In this document: in pieces, positions 1 to 8,072 of the stretch
Layout: each line of letters opens with the position of its first letter
Position numbering within the stretch: the first letter of the stretch is position 1
Origin: Salinivirgaceae bacterium
Lineage (GTDB): Bacteria; Bacteroidota; Bacteroidia; Bacteroidales; SZUA-534
Direction of reading: 5' to 3'
Length of the DNA: 32,232 nt
NCBI GenBank assembly: GCA_016342715.1
Contig: JAEINW010000034.1
Location: 1-32,232 of the forward strand
Notes under the pieces: model-generated
Seen by the model: only the letters and a program-made list of their open reading frames with translations
The model's database searches: none
Told to the model about the DNA's origin: nothing
Position numbers and translations under genes: made by a program

Positions 1-1
1 A

Positions 2-58
2 TTGGCGATTTACTTTTGCCAAAATTTGACGATTTACTTTTGCGAAAAATTGATGATT
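2..58. repeat. 24-bp tandem repeat, about 2.4 copies, truncated by window edge
   Basis: Two adjacent 24-bp units (2-25 and 26-49) are identical at 21 of 24 positions and share the core CGATTTACTTTTGC. A third, partial unit (50-58) matches the first 9 positions with one mismatch. The array may continue to the left of the window. No coding function is seen. Confidence 0.6.
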
Positions 59-190
59 GCAAGTTACTGACTACAATCTCACATACTAGGGTTCAATACT
101 TGAAAATATGGTTTAAACATTGCTAAAAAAACCTTATTTTTTAAAAGTTTAGCTTCGTAGCGCATTATAAACAACTAGCAAAGATCTTAT

Positions 191-209
191 TGCCTGCCTT
201 CCGCAGGCA
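191..209. repeat. Short GC-rich palindrome (REP-like)
   Basis: TGCCTGC (191-197) and GCAGGCA (203-209) form a perfect 7-bp stem around a 5-nt loop. It stands out as GC-rich in AT-rich surroundings. It resembles the palindrome at 404-424, so both may belong to one family of dispersed intergenic palindromes. Confidence 0.5.
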
Positions 210-314
210 GACCTTATTTTAATAAAAAATAACCGACAGTTAGAATACAGCCTATTTTTATAAAAATTCAGTAGTGATTATTATTTCAAATTGTTTTTTT
301 GATAATTATTAAAA

Positions 315-485
315 GAGGCGAGTATAAAAAGGGACGAAAACGGGAAAAGTTGAAAATCAGCATTACCCCAACCCTAAAGGGAGTCTGATTTTCAACGTTT
401 TCCCCTGCCTACCGGCCAGGCAGGCTTTAGGGCTAGGGTAAAAAATGTTGAAAATCTTAATTCGAATGCTTTTTATACTGGACTC
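315..485. mobile_element. MITE-like non-coding element with terminal inverted repeats
   Basis: The ends are 17-bp inverted repeats: GAGGCGAGTATAAAAAG (315-331) and CTTTTTATACTGGACTC (469-485), which match at 15 of 17 positions including an uninterrupted 11 bp. The element is flanked directly by the 7-mer ATTAAAA on both sides (308-314 and 486-492), as expected of a target-site duplication. Inside is a 19-bp stem with one bulged base (342-360 against 385-404), a 7-bp GC-rich palindrome (404-424) and a third copy of GTTGAAAATC (447-456). There is no ORF, so any movement would need a transposase from elsewhere. The repeats and flanks are visible in the sequence; mobility is inferred. It could instead be a folded intergenic RNA or DNA element. 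Confidence 0.5.
404..424. repeat. Short GC-rich palindrome inside the MITE-like element
   Basis: CCTGCCT (404-410) pairs perfectly with AGGCAGG (418-424) around a 7-nt loop. The stem resembles the palindrome at 191-209. It is flanked by ACCCTAAAGGG (371-381) and its partial inverse CTTTAGGG (425-432), a style of intergenic repeat common in Bacteroidota. Confidence 0.5.
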
Positions 486-537
486 ATTAAAAGTAAATAT
501 CAAAAAGTTAAAGAAATCTTAAAGTCGAATTTTATTG

Positions 538-545
538 TAACTTTG
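538..545 (+). promoter_or_regulatory. Probable Bacteroidota -7 box for the S41 protease gene
   Basis: TAACTTTG matches the Bacteroidota primary-sigma -7 consensus TAnnTTTG. No clear -33 TTTG lies at the usual distance. Transcription would start near 552 and leave a leader of about 75 nt that contains the hairpin at 570-596. Confidence 0.45.
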
Positions 546-569
546 GCTCAGTCATTGCGACCTAGGTTA

Positions 570-596
570 AAGGATTCATTTTAATGAACCTTTTTT
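570..596 (+). terminator. Hairpin plus T-tract in the leader of the S41 protease gene
   Basis: AAGG and TTCATT (570-580, one bulged A at 574) pair with AATGAA and CCTT (583-592) around a TT turn; six T residues (591-596) follow. It looks like a weak intrinsic terminator, but lies between the predicted promoter at 538 and the start codon at 629. It could be an attenuator, or end a separate short transcript. Confidence 0.4.
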
Positions 597-628
597 CTTT
601 TTAACCCTTATTAAATAAAGCAAGAATT

Positions 629-2245
629 ATGATAAGAAAAATTTTAGTAAGTACGTTTATAATTATTTTAGCATTTAGTTTTACTGCCAATTGTCAATTA
701 TTTAACGATGATGTTTATAAATTTTCAAAAGTTGTAAGTTTCATTGATAGTTATTATGTTGATTCTGTTCAAAAAGACAAATTGGTTGAAAAGGCCATTA
801 TTGCAATGCTAAAAGAACTTGATCCTCATTCAGTATATATATCGAAGGAAGATGTTGAAAAAATGAATGAGCCTTTACAAGGAAGTTTTGAAGGTGTGGG
901 TATTCAATTTAACATTATGAATGATACCTTATTGGTTGTTTCTCCAATATCAGGAGGACCCTCAGAAAAAGTTGGAATATTAGCTGGCGACAGAATTGTG
1001 CGTATTGACACTCAAATGGTTGCTGGAATTGGACTTACTAATGAAATGGTATTTGATAAACTCCGTGGTAAAAAGGGTACAAAAGTGATTCTTGAAATTG
1101 TAAGACGTGGTGAAAAAGAAATATTAGATTTTGAGGTAATTCGCGATAAAATTCCAATTTTTAGTTTAGATGCAGCTTATGTGGTTGATAAAAAACAAAA
1201 GGTGGGATACATTAAATTAAACAGGTTTGCTGCTACTACCATGAAGGAGTATGAGGAAGCTATTGATAAACTAAAAAGTAATGGTGTTGAAAATTTAATT
1301 CTCGATTTAACCGATAATGGCGGAGGTTATTTAAATATGGCTCAAGAATTGGCCGACGAATTTTTAAAACAGGGTCAGCTAATTGTTTATACCGAAGGAC
1401 TTCATAATCCAAAAAATGATTTGCTTGCTACAAAAACAGGTAATAGTGAAGTAGGAAAAGTGGTGATAATGATTGATGAAGGGTCAGCATCGGCAAGTGA
1501 AATTGTAAGCGGAGCTATTCAAGATTGGGATAGAGGTGTTATTGTGGGTCGACGTAGCTTTGGAAAAGGCTTGGTGCAACGTCCAATTAATTTACCAGAC
1601 CAATCGATGATGCGTTTAACCATTGCTAGATATTATACGCCAACTGGACGATTAATTCAGAAATCGTATGAAAATGGAACTAAAGATTATCATAAAGATC
1701 TAATTAATAGGTATAATAATGGTGAACTTTCGAATGAGGATAGTATTCATTTTCCCGATTCATTACAATATAAAACTTTGCTTAATAAACGAATAGTTTA
1801 TGGTGGAGGAGGCATTATGCCAGATATTTTTGTGCCTATCGATACAACTACCTATTCTGATTATTATCGTGACTTAATCCGTAAAGGAATTATAAATCGT
1901 TACATTCTAAAATACATGGATGTGCATCGAACTGAATTAGAAAAACAATATAAAGTGGATAAAAAGAATCATGATTTTGATGCCTTTGTTAATGATTACA
2001 AAATTACTGATGAATTTTTAAGCAATTTAATTGAATATGCAAAGGAGCAGAAATTAGAATTTAATGAGGAAGAATACAATAAGAGTCTTGAACATCTTAA
2101 AATAAATTTAAAAGCATTAATTGCAAGGGATGTTTGGAGTACTAGTGAATTTTTTCAAATAGTTAACGAGGTTGATCCAATTTATAATCAAGCAGTAAAA
2201 GTGATGCTAAATGATGAATTGTATCAATCAAAATTATTACCTTAG
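629..2245 (+). CDS. S41 family C-terminal processing peptidase
   Basis: This is a secreted or periplasmic serine protease of the CtpA/Prc family that trims C-termini of envelope proteins. Residues 1-22 form a signal peptide. An N-terminal helical region is followed by a PDZ domain at about 80-165 and the S41 catalytic domain at about 180-345. The Ser/Lys dyad is visible as S288 in EGSASASE and K313 in FGKG, with Q317 four residues later; this S-25-K-4-Q spacing is the one known from CtpB. A C-terminal region of about 190 residues follows. The length (538 aa) is normal for Bacteroidota S41 proteins. The ATG at 629 sits directly before the signal peptide and has no Shine-Dalgarno. A perfect terminator follows at 2271-2297. 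The family and active site are certain; the substrates cannot be told. Confidence 0.93.
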   Translation: MIRKILVSTFIIILAFSFTANCQLFNDDVYKFSKVVSFIDSYYVDSVQKDKLVEKAIIAMLKELDPHSVYISKEDVEKMNEPLQGSFEGVGIQFNIMNDTLLVVSPISGGPSEKVGILAGDRIVRIDTQMVAGIGLTNEMVFDKLRGKKGTKVILEIVRRGEKEILDFEVIRDKIPIFSLDAAYVVDKKQKVGYIKLNRFAATTMKEYEEAIDKLKSNGVENLILDLTDNGGGYLNMAQELADEFLKQGQLIVYTEGLHNPKNDLLATKTGNSEVGKVVIMIDEGSASASEIVSGAIQDWDRGVIVGRRSFGKGLVQRPINLPDQSMMRLTIARYYTPTGRLIQKSYENGTKDYHKDLINRYNNGELSNEDSIHFPDSLQYKTLLNKRIVYGGGGIMPDIFVPIDTTTYSDYYRDLIRKGIINRYILKYMDVHRTELEKQYKVDKKNHDFDAFVNDYKITDEFLSNLIEYAKEQKLEFNEEEYNKSLEHLKINLKALIARDVWSTSEFFQIVNEVDPIYNQAVKVMLNDELYQSKLLP

Positions 2246-2270
2246 CAGGCAAATTTATTAACAATATTAT

Positions 2271-2297
2271 AGGATTGCTTGGGCAATCCTTTTTTTT
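2271..2297 (+). terminator. Intrinsic terminator of the S41 protease gene
   Basis: AGGATTGC (2271-2278) pairs perfectly with GCAATCCT (2283-2290) around the tetraloop TTGG, followed by seven T residues. It lies 26 bp after the S41 stop codon and just before pnuC. This makes the TTG within it (2279) an unlikely start for pnuC. Confidence 0.8.
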
Positions 2298-2302
2298 GGC
2301 TT

Positions 2303-2911
2303 ATGGAAACGGAAACAATTATAAATTGGTTTGTTGAGAATTGGATAGAGAATGTTGGAGTAGCCACAGGATTGGCTTACATAATTCTTTCGGTTCGGCA
2401 GAATATTTGGTGTTGGTTTTTTGGAATTATTTCATCGGGCTTATACCTGTTTGTATTTTTCGATTCAAAAATATACGCTGATATGCTTTTGCAACTTTAT
2501 TATGTGGCAATGGGCCTTTATGGTTGGATTCATTGGGCCAGACTCGATAGTCATACTAGTAAAAAAGATTTGCCAATTACCAGATTGTCGGCAAGATATA
2601 CCCTTAATTTAGTAATTATAAATTTTGTATTATTTATTGTTATAGCTCAGTTGTTAATACATTTTACCGATTCTCCAGTTCCATGGATTGACGCATTTAC
2701 CACATCATTAAGTTTTATAGCCACATGGATGTTGGCTCGAAAGATTCTTGAGCATTGGTTAGTATGGATAATTGTTGATTCGATATCGGTTGGTTTGTAT
2801 TTTTACCGAGGACTATACTCAAGTATTATATTATTTGCAGTATTAACCATTTTGGCAATAGTTGGCTTCTACCAATGGAAAAGGCAATGGAACAAAACGC
2901 ATTTATTTTAA
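2303..2911 (+). CDS. pnuC: PnuC-type nicotinamide riboside transporter
   Basis: This is a small integral membrane protein of the PnuC/SWEET-like fold that takes up vitamin precursors by facilitated diffusion, with trapping by phosphorylation inside. About seven hydrophobic segments are visible. The family motif region LQLYYVAMGLYGWIHW contains the conserved Gln and the GW-x2-W pattern. The reading frame is open from a TTG at 2279, but that codon is in the loop of the preceding terminator, so the ATG at 2303 (202 aa) is preferred. PnuC relatives also carry thiamine (PnuT). The next gene, a NadR-like kinase overlapping by 37 bp, points to nicotinamide riboside here. No TPP riboswitch is seen upstream. 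Confidence 0.88.
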   Translation: METETIINWFVENWIENVGVATGLAYIILSVRQNIWCWFFGIISSGLYLFVFFDSKIYADMLLQLYYVAMGLYGWIHWARLDSHTSKKDLPITRLSARYTLNLVIINFVLFIVIAQLLIHFTDSPVPWIDAFTTSLSFIATWMLARKILEHWLVWIIVDSISVGLYFYRGLYSSIILFAVLTILAIVGFYQWKRQWNKTHLF

Positions 2912-3429
2912 ATTACCTAATAATTACAGGTCCTGAATCGACAGGCAAAACCGATTTAGCAAAAGCTTTATCAGATGCCCTGAAATGCAAATGGGTGCCA
3001 GAATTTTCACGCGATTATATTGAAGGTTTAGAACGTCAATATACCTTTGAGGATGTTGAGTTTATTGCCAGAAAACAAATGCAGCAATTTGCAGATGCTC
3101 AAAAATCGAATGCTTTTATAATTTTTGATACGGGTTTACTGATTACAAAAGTTTGGTTCGATGTGGTTTACAATAAATGTCCAAACTGGCTCATTGAATT
3201 TATCGAAAATCAACCAAAGGTATTTCATTTACTTTGCGATATTGACTTGCCATGGCTTGCTGATAATGTTCGTGAAAATGGGGGATTCATGCGTAAAAAG
3301 CTATTTGATATATATATAAAGGAATTAGAAAGATTTGGTTTTCCCTATCAAATAGTGAGTGGAAAAGATCAACACCGAATTGATAATGCACTTGAAATTA
3401 TAAAAAAACAAGGATTAGATATCTTGTAA
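2875..3429 (+). CDS. NadR-like ribosylnicotinamide kinase (AAA_28)
   Basis: This is a cytoplasmic P-loop kinase that probably phosphorylates nicotinamide riboside to NMN, trapping what PnuC imports. Walker A is GPESTGKT near residues 18-25. It is followed by PEFSRDYIEGL, a DTG motif and DIDLPWLADNVRENGG, which match the kinase domain of NadR. The adenylyltransferase and HTH domains of full-length NadR are absent; the protein is only 184 aa, so NMN adenylylation must come from another gene. The ATG at 2875 overlaps pnuC by 37 bp; an in-frame ATG at 2887 is an alternative, and either implies translational coupling. The 3' end overlaps the convergent YihY gene by 15 bp. The kinase fold is certain; the substrate is inferred from motifs and neighbour. 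Confidence 0.85.
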   Translation: MEKAMEQNAFILNYLIITGPESTGKTDLAKALSDALKCKWVPEFSRDYIEGLERQYTFEDVEFIARKQMQQFADAQKSNAFIIFDTGLLITKVWFDVVYNKCPNWLIEFIENQPKVFHLLCDIDLPWLADNVRENGGFMRKKLFDIYIKELERFGFPYQIVSGKDQHRIDNALEIIKKQGLDIL

Positions 3430-4758
3430 TTTTTTATTTATATCAGATGTTTTAGCCATTTTGTCAAAGCCATCAATAATAACTTCAATTTTATTTAGCA
3501 TTTCTTTATTATCATCTGAAAAATTGAAGGCAATTCCTTTATTCTGCAATTGATTAATAAGGTATTGAATATTCATAGCGTGAATATCTTTTGCTGGTAA
3601 AAAAGCAGGTTCTTTTGGCTGTTTACTTGGTGTTTCTGCAATTATTCGGCATTCAACCAATTCGTAAAGTATATATCTAACGAGTCGGACGGGGAGTTTT
3701 AATTTTTCTGAAATTGTTTGTGAGGTTTCAGGATCTTCTCCTTTTTCAAAGGTCTTAATTATGGAATGCGAAATAAACAAAGAAATAAGCTGTTTCGACT
3801 TTAAATTCAGACCTTTAATATCGGTCTCAAATTCATATTCCTTATGGTTTTGTGCAGAGAATGAAATTTCAGCTCCCAATAATACAATTAACCAACTCCA
3901 ATTCATCCAAATTAAAAATAGGGGTAGGGCTGCAAAACCTCCGTATATGGTATTGTATTTTGAAACTCCAACTTGAAAGTGAATATATCCCCATTGTAGC
4001 AAACTGAATCCGGTTCCGGCAATTATTCCTGCTAATAAAGCAGCTCCAAAGTTCACTTTTGTATTTGGCATTACCATATATATAAAAGTGAATAGTAGCC
4101 AAATAAGCATGTATTGAACCAAATTAAAAACGGGCTTTAAATATCCAATTAATGGAATAGTCTCAGCTATTTTATCAACAGAATCTAATAGAAACACTTG
4201 AAGACTACTTGATATGACAAATAATATAGGAGCAATTAATAAAATGGCAAAATAATCACTGAATTTTCTAAAGAATACGCGCGAATTTCGTACTTGCCAA
4301 ATTTGGTTAAAAGCGTTTTCAATGTTCCCCAGAACTTTAAGAACTGTCCAAAAGAGTATGCCAATTCCAACTCCTAAAATTAATCCACCACTAACATCTG
4401 AAAGTAAATTATTAGAAAAGCTTATAATCCAGGTAGCAACATCTTCTTGTCCTTTTAGGCTGTCTTGCAATAGTTGTTGCAGGTTGTCTTCAAAGCCAAA
4501 TCCTTTGGCAATACCAAAACCCATAGCTACTACAGGTACCACAGAAAGAACAGAGAAAAAGGTAAGGGCAGAGGCTCTTAAATTTACTTTATCTTCTTTA
4601 AATCCCCGATATGCCAGAGTAAATGTTCTAATTAGTTTCAGAATAATTGCATGTACATTTGAAATTGATGACAATTCAATTTTCCATATATCGTATTGAA
4701 TAAATGCTTTTATTTTTTTTAAGCTATTTAGAATATTTTGTTTTGTAATTTTTGCCAT
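3415..4758 (-). CDS. YihY/BrkB family inner-membrane protein
   Basis: This is a polytopic membrane protein of the YihY/BrkB family (PF03631), once misnamed ribonuclease BN; its biochemical role is not established. About six transmembrane helices lie between residues about 60 and 305. Family hallmarks include RASALTFFSVLSVVPVVAMG near the first helix and the YGGFAALPLFLIWMNWSW segment in the last ones. After the membrane part comes a cytoplasmic tail of about 130 residues (about 315-447) with a winged-helix-like stretch (SQTISEKLKLPVRLVRYILYEL). The tail is common in long-form family members and may bind DNA or a partner. A (TTA)6 repeat sits 5 bp upstream of the start codon. Family identification is strong; function is unknown. 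Confidence 0.88.
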   Translation of the reverse strand: MAKITKQNILNSLKKIKAFIQYDIWKIELSSISNVHAIILKLIRTFTLAYRGFKEDKVNLRASALTFFSVLSVVPVVAMGFGIAKGFGFEDNLQQLLQDSLKGQEDVATWIISFSNNLLSDVSGGLILGVGIGILFWTVLKVLGNIENAFNQIWQVRNSRVFFRKFSDYFAILLIAPILFVISSSLQVFLLDSVDKIAETIPLIGYLKPVFNLVQYMLIWLLFTFIYMVMPNTKVNFGAALLAGIIAGTGFSLLQWGYIHFQVGVSKYNTIYGGFAALPLFLIWMNWSWLIVLLGAEISFSAQNHKEYEFETDIKGLNLKSKQLISLFISHSIIKTFEKGEDPETSQTISEKLKLPVRLVRYILYELVECRIIAETPSKQPKEPAFLPAKDIHAMNIQYLINQLQNKGIAFNFSDDNKEMLNKIEVIIDGFDKMAKTSDINKKLQDI

Positions 4759-4762
4759 AGCC

Positions 4763-4780
4763 TTATTATTATTATTATTA
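4763..4780. repeat. (TTA)6 microsatellite just upstream of the YihY start
   Basis: Six perfect TTA units (TAA on the gene's strand) end 5 bp before the ATG of the minus-strand YihY gene, so they fall in its leader. Copy-number changes here could alter translation without shifting a reading frame. It could also be the normal A-rich leader of a Bacteroidota gene. Confidence 0.6.
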
Positions 4781-4819
4781 TACTTTTATTAGAGTAAGAA
4801 TATTTATTTTGTTCTATAA

Positions 4820-4851
4820 AAAAATCTCACCGTTAACAAGGTGAGATTTTT
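4820..4851 (-). terminator. Intrinsic terminator of the hemerythrin sensor gene
   Basis: AAAAATCTCACC (4820-4831) pairs perfectly over 12 bp with GGTGAGATTTTT (4840-4851) around an 8-nt loop. On the minus strand a run of T residues follows. It starts 16 bp after the sensor stop codon and separates the sensor from the YihY gene. Confidence 0.85.
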
Positions 4852-4867
4852 ATTTTTAGGGTTTTTA

Positions 4868-7774
4868 TTACAATCCGTTTTCTTTAAATAAATTAACATA
4901 TTTAATGTCGTCTTGTGTAAATTGAATGTATAACCATTCTTTTATGTAAGTCATTATTTCATCCAATAATTTCACTTTGTTTCCTGAATAATCTTTTTGG
5001 AACTGACTAATTTCTTTTATGAACTCTTTATGTTTGCTTGCGTGACTTTCAGAATTTTCAAAACTAAATTGTTCAAAGTAATGCTCTTCATTCCCAAAAT
5101 GATAGGATGCGTAATCAACAAAACTCTTTATGTTATCTTTCACTTCCTTTTTAGTTTTTTCATTTTTTAACGAAATGTAAATGCTATTTGCAAGATTCAC
5201 TAACTGTTCATGTTGTTCATCCATTTCACTAATTCCCAATACATATTCATCGGTCCAATCTAACAAATTGTCGCCAGTAGCTGTAATCGTTAAAACAGGT
5301 TTTTCTTCAATTTTTGCTGTTTCTTTAATGCTTTTTACTTCTTGAATTTTAGTTGTGCTTGAATTTTTAAGTGCTTGCTCAAGCGTTTTAATTTTTGATA
5401 GATACTCGTTTATAATCAACTGCTGTTCTTTCAGTTTGTTTTCTTGTTCTACAATTTTTGATTCATCTTGCTTTTGTTCGGTAATATCAAAACCTATTTT
5501 TAAAATTTTATAAGGCTTATCATCGTGTTGACTAATAATTGGAGAATAGGTTTCTTCTATCCAAAGCTCCTTGCCATTGTATTCTACTTTGTTGCTTTCT
5601 TTTTTTGAAATGCCTCTTCGTAAATCGCCCCAGAATAAATCATAATTTGCTTTCTTTTCGGGATTAAAAATATAACCTGTAGAATGTTTTTGTCCTACAA
5701 TTTGGTCTAGCTTAAGTCCAAGCATTTGGGCATACTTATCGTTGCAGCTTAAAATGGTTCCTTCTAAATCATATTCAACGGTAAAGGCTGTTGAACCGAG
5801 GGCATGTATAATTCCTGTGGTTTCATATTCTCTTCGCGCCGATTCTTCTTGAGTAGCCTGTAATTCTTCAAGGTTTTGACGCATCTCCTCTTCTTGAGCA
5901 GCTAATTCTTCAGCTTGATGTTTTGACTGATTAAGTAATTCATTGGTTTTTTCATTTACTTTTACCGATGAAATAGTAGATGCAATACTTTCACCAAGTT
6001 TTTCAACAAATTTGATTTGATAATCTTCAATATTATGAAACGATGCTAACTCAATAACACCATAGGGTTCATCATTTAAAATCAGTGGGACTAACAATAA
6101 AGCCTGTGGATTTGCAGTTCCCATGCCCGAAGTAATTTGTATGTAATCGTTCGGGATGTCTGTCATGTATATAGTTTTATTCTCAAAGGCACAGCGGCCT
6201 ACGAGTTCTTCTCCAACCGCAATTCTTTTGTTAATAAACTTGTCTCTACCATAAGCAATTGTGGTTTGAAGATCAAGATATAATTCCGTATCATCGGTAT
6301 CGTCAATTACAAATAATGCTCCCTGATTTACTTTTAAATAGTCAACGAGATTACTCATTATATTGAATGATAAATCTTTAATGTTGTTTGAATTTGTTCG
6401 AAGAATATCGCCAAACTTAGCTAATCCTTGTGTAGCCCAGTTTTGTTTTTCGTCTTCAATTTTTCTTTTCTTTTCTTCTTCTTCTGCATGTATTAAACTC
6501 TTGCGCATTTCTAAAAGAGCATTTCCCAATACATCCTTTTCACTTAATGGCTCAAACTCGGCATTTAAGTTTCCTTGCCCAATTTGTTCTGCAAAATCAG
6601 ATGTTTTATCTAAACCATCTTTAAGAGTATTCACTGAATTGGCCATTTCTTCAATTTCATCGCCAGAATGAATGTTTAGGTTTTGAACCCCTTCAATATC
6701 ACCTTTTGAAAGTTTTTGAAGTATGTCGGTGGTTTTATTTAAGGATTTACTAATTGATTTAGAGATGGATACAATAATAATAGTCAGAATAAGTAAGCCC
6801 AAAAAAGCAACGATAAGTGAAATGATTTGTGACCTGTTTGCTTCTTTTAAAATTACATCAATAGGAATGGTTAATACAAGAGACCAAGGTGTATTTAGCT
6901 CTCCAACTTGAATGGGTGAAATTGATACAAGAACATCTTTTTTGTTTTTGTCTTTTGCACGAAAAACGCCTGATTTCCCTTCTTTAATAAGTTTCGAAAT
7001 TTGAAATTGATCTTCAAATCCTGATTCGTATTTTGCAATGTTTTCTCCAATTAACTTGATATTTGGGTGACCTACAAAAACTCCTTCATTTGATGTTAAA
7101 AAAGCTATTGTATTATCATACGGTTTAATTTTTTCAATAATTTTTTGAAAGCGATCCATTATTATATCAGCAGCCACTATTCCACCATATTGCCCTTGAT
7201 AATAAATTGGGGATGATAAACTGGTCATAAATTTCTTGGCCTCCCCTTGTTCAACAACTTCATCCCAGTAGGGTTCCCATAATAGATCCATAAGGTTTTC
7301 CTTTACCCACTTGTATTTCCCTGCATCACCATCAATACTTCTAAGCGATGTACTATGTGATATCACATTATTTTCTTTCATCAGTACATGGGCTTCTCTT
7401 CCATAATCATTTGTCCATGTAGTGTCAATGAAGCGTAATTCCCAACTATCCCAAAGCTTATATAAATCAGGAGTGTTTTCGTATACCTTGTAATACATTT
7501 TCATAAAAAGAGATTGCCATTCTTCAGGTTCCATGTTTTCGTATACTTGAAATGCTTTGGCAAGTGTTCGAAGTGTAACTAAATCGTTCGATAATTCTTT
7601 TTCAATTTTAAGTGCATTTTCAGCAGTTACTCTTTGCGCTAGTTTTTCAGCATCATTTAGCGCTAATTGTCGGGTTTTATAGCTAATATATCCAACCGAT
7701 GAGGCGAAAATTAAAATTGATGTGATTAGTATGTAAACCAGCATCTTAGTATTAATCGTCATTTTTAGTTTCAT
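4868..7774 (-). CDS. Cache-HAMP-GAF-PAS sensor with C-terminal hemerythrin domain
   Basis: This is a membrane sensor of 968 aa. Visible parts in order are TM1 (11-31), an extracytoplasmic dCache region (about 35-305), TM2 (316-338), HAMP with a second HAMP-like stretch (about 338-430), GAF (about 455-605), an acidic coiled coil (605-650), PAS (651-768), another coiled coil and a hemerythrin domain (about 839-968). No histidine kinase, MCP, GGDEF/EAL or HTH output is present. Hemerythrin ligands visible by spacing are H855, H892, E896, H911, H915 and D956. The position of the fifth His is Q951 (codon at 4922-4924, CAA on the minus strand), five residues before D956 as in the canonical family. 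O2, NO or redox sensing is likely, but the altered di-iron site makes the mode uncertain. The gene is monocistronic, with its own terminator. Confidence 0.88.
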   Translation of the reverse strand: MKLKMTINTKMLVYILITSILIFASSVGYISYKTRQLALNDAEKLAQRVTAENALKIEKELSNDLVTLRTLAKAFQVYENMEPEEWQSLFMKMYYKVYENTPDLYKLWDSWELRFIDTTWTNDYGREAHVLMKENNVISHSTSLRSIDGDAGKYKWVKENLMDLLWEPYWDEVVEQGEAKKFMTSLSSPIYYQGQYGGIVAADIIMDRFQKIIEKIKPYDNTIAFLTSNEGVFVGHPNIKLIGENIAKYESGFEDQFQISKLIKEGKSGVFRAKDKNKKDVLVSISPIQVGELNTPWSLVLTIPIDVILKEANRSQIISLIVAFLGLLILTIIIVSISKSISKSLNKTTDILQKLSKGDIEGVQNLNIHSGDEIEEMANSVNTLKDGLDKTSDFAEQIGQGNLNAEFEPLSEKDVLGNALLEMRKSLIHAEEEEKKRKIEDEKQNWATQGLAKFGDILRTNSNNIKDLSFNIMSNLVDYLKVNQGALFVIDDTDDTELYLDLQTTIAYGRDKFINKRIAVGEELVGRCAFENKTIYMTDIPNDYIQITSGMGTANPQALLLVPLILNDEPYGVIELASFHNIEDYQIKFVEKLGESIASTISSVKVNEKTNELLNQSKHQAEELAAQEEEMRQNLEELQATQEESARREYETTGIIHALGSTAFTVEYDLEGTILSCNDKYAQMLGLKLDQIVGQKHSTGYIFNPEKKANYDLFWGDLRRGISKKESNKVEYNGKELWIEETYSPIISQHDDKPYKILKIGFDITEQKQDESKIVEQENKLKEQQLIINEYLSKIKTLEQALKNSSTTKIQEVKSIKETAKIEEKPVLTITATGDNLLDWTDEYVLGISEMDEQHEQLVNLANSIYISLKNEKTKKEVKDNIKSFVDYASYHFGNEEHYFEQFSFENSESHASKHKEFIKEISQFQKDYSGNKVKLLDEIMTYIKEWLYIQFTQDDIKYVNLFKENGL

Positions 7775-7810
7775 CCGAGTAAAATTTATTTCGTTTTTGT
7801 ATTAAATGCC

Positions 7811-7859
7811 TACAATTGGATTATTAAGATTCGTTATTTTTAAGTAGAAACCAATTGTA
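7811..7859. repeat. Inverted repeat upstream of the hemerythrin sensor gene
   Basis: TACAATTGG (7811-7819) and CCAATTGTA (7851-7859) are perfect 9-bp inverted arms 31 nt apart, 37-85 bp upstream of the sensor start codon. They could be a split operator or a leader hairpin. No TAnnTTTG promoter box was found nearby. Confidence 0.35.
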
Positions 7860-8002
7860 ATCATAGTAAAATGTTTTATTTGTAGTTTCGAACGCTATTT
7901 TACGAAAAAAAAAGGGGATTAAAAAGCTTTATGTTCTTTAAAATAGCCTGCATTTACGCACATTTAATATGTGTACACCGGAATTAAGCCACAAGGAAAT
8001 AT

Positions 8003-8052
8003 AAAAGAGCCATGATTAATCCAATTGCTAATGAATAATTAATGGCTCTTTT
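8003..8052 (-). terminator. Intrinsic terminator of clpB
   Basis: AAAAGAGCCAT (8003-8013) pairs perfectly over 11 bp with ATGGCTCTTTT (8042-8052); an inner ATTAAT/ATTAAT pairing could extend the stem. It lies 20 bp after the clpB stop on the minus strand. The rest of the 298-bp gap 7775-8072 holds the repeat at 7811-7859 and nothing else recognisable. Confidence 0.75.
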
Positions 8053-8072
8053 AATATGGAATAAACTGAAAA

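Noticed and set aside
315-485. CRISPR array or structured RNA such as tmRNA or 6S RNA
   Set aside because: There are no regularly spaced repeats and no recognisable RNA core; terminal repeats and flanking duplication fit a MITE better.
2279-2302. TTG start giving an 8-residue longer PnuC
   Set aside because: The TTG lies in the loop of a perfect terminator hairpin of the preceding gene; the ATG at 2303 is more plausible.
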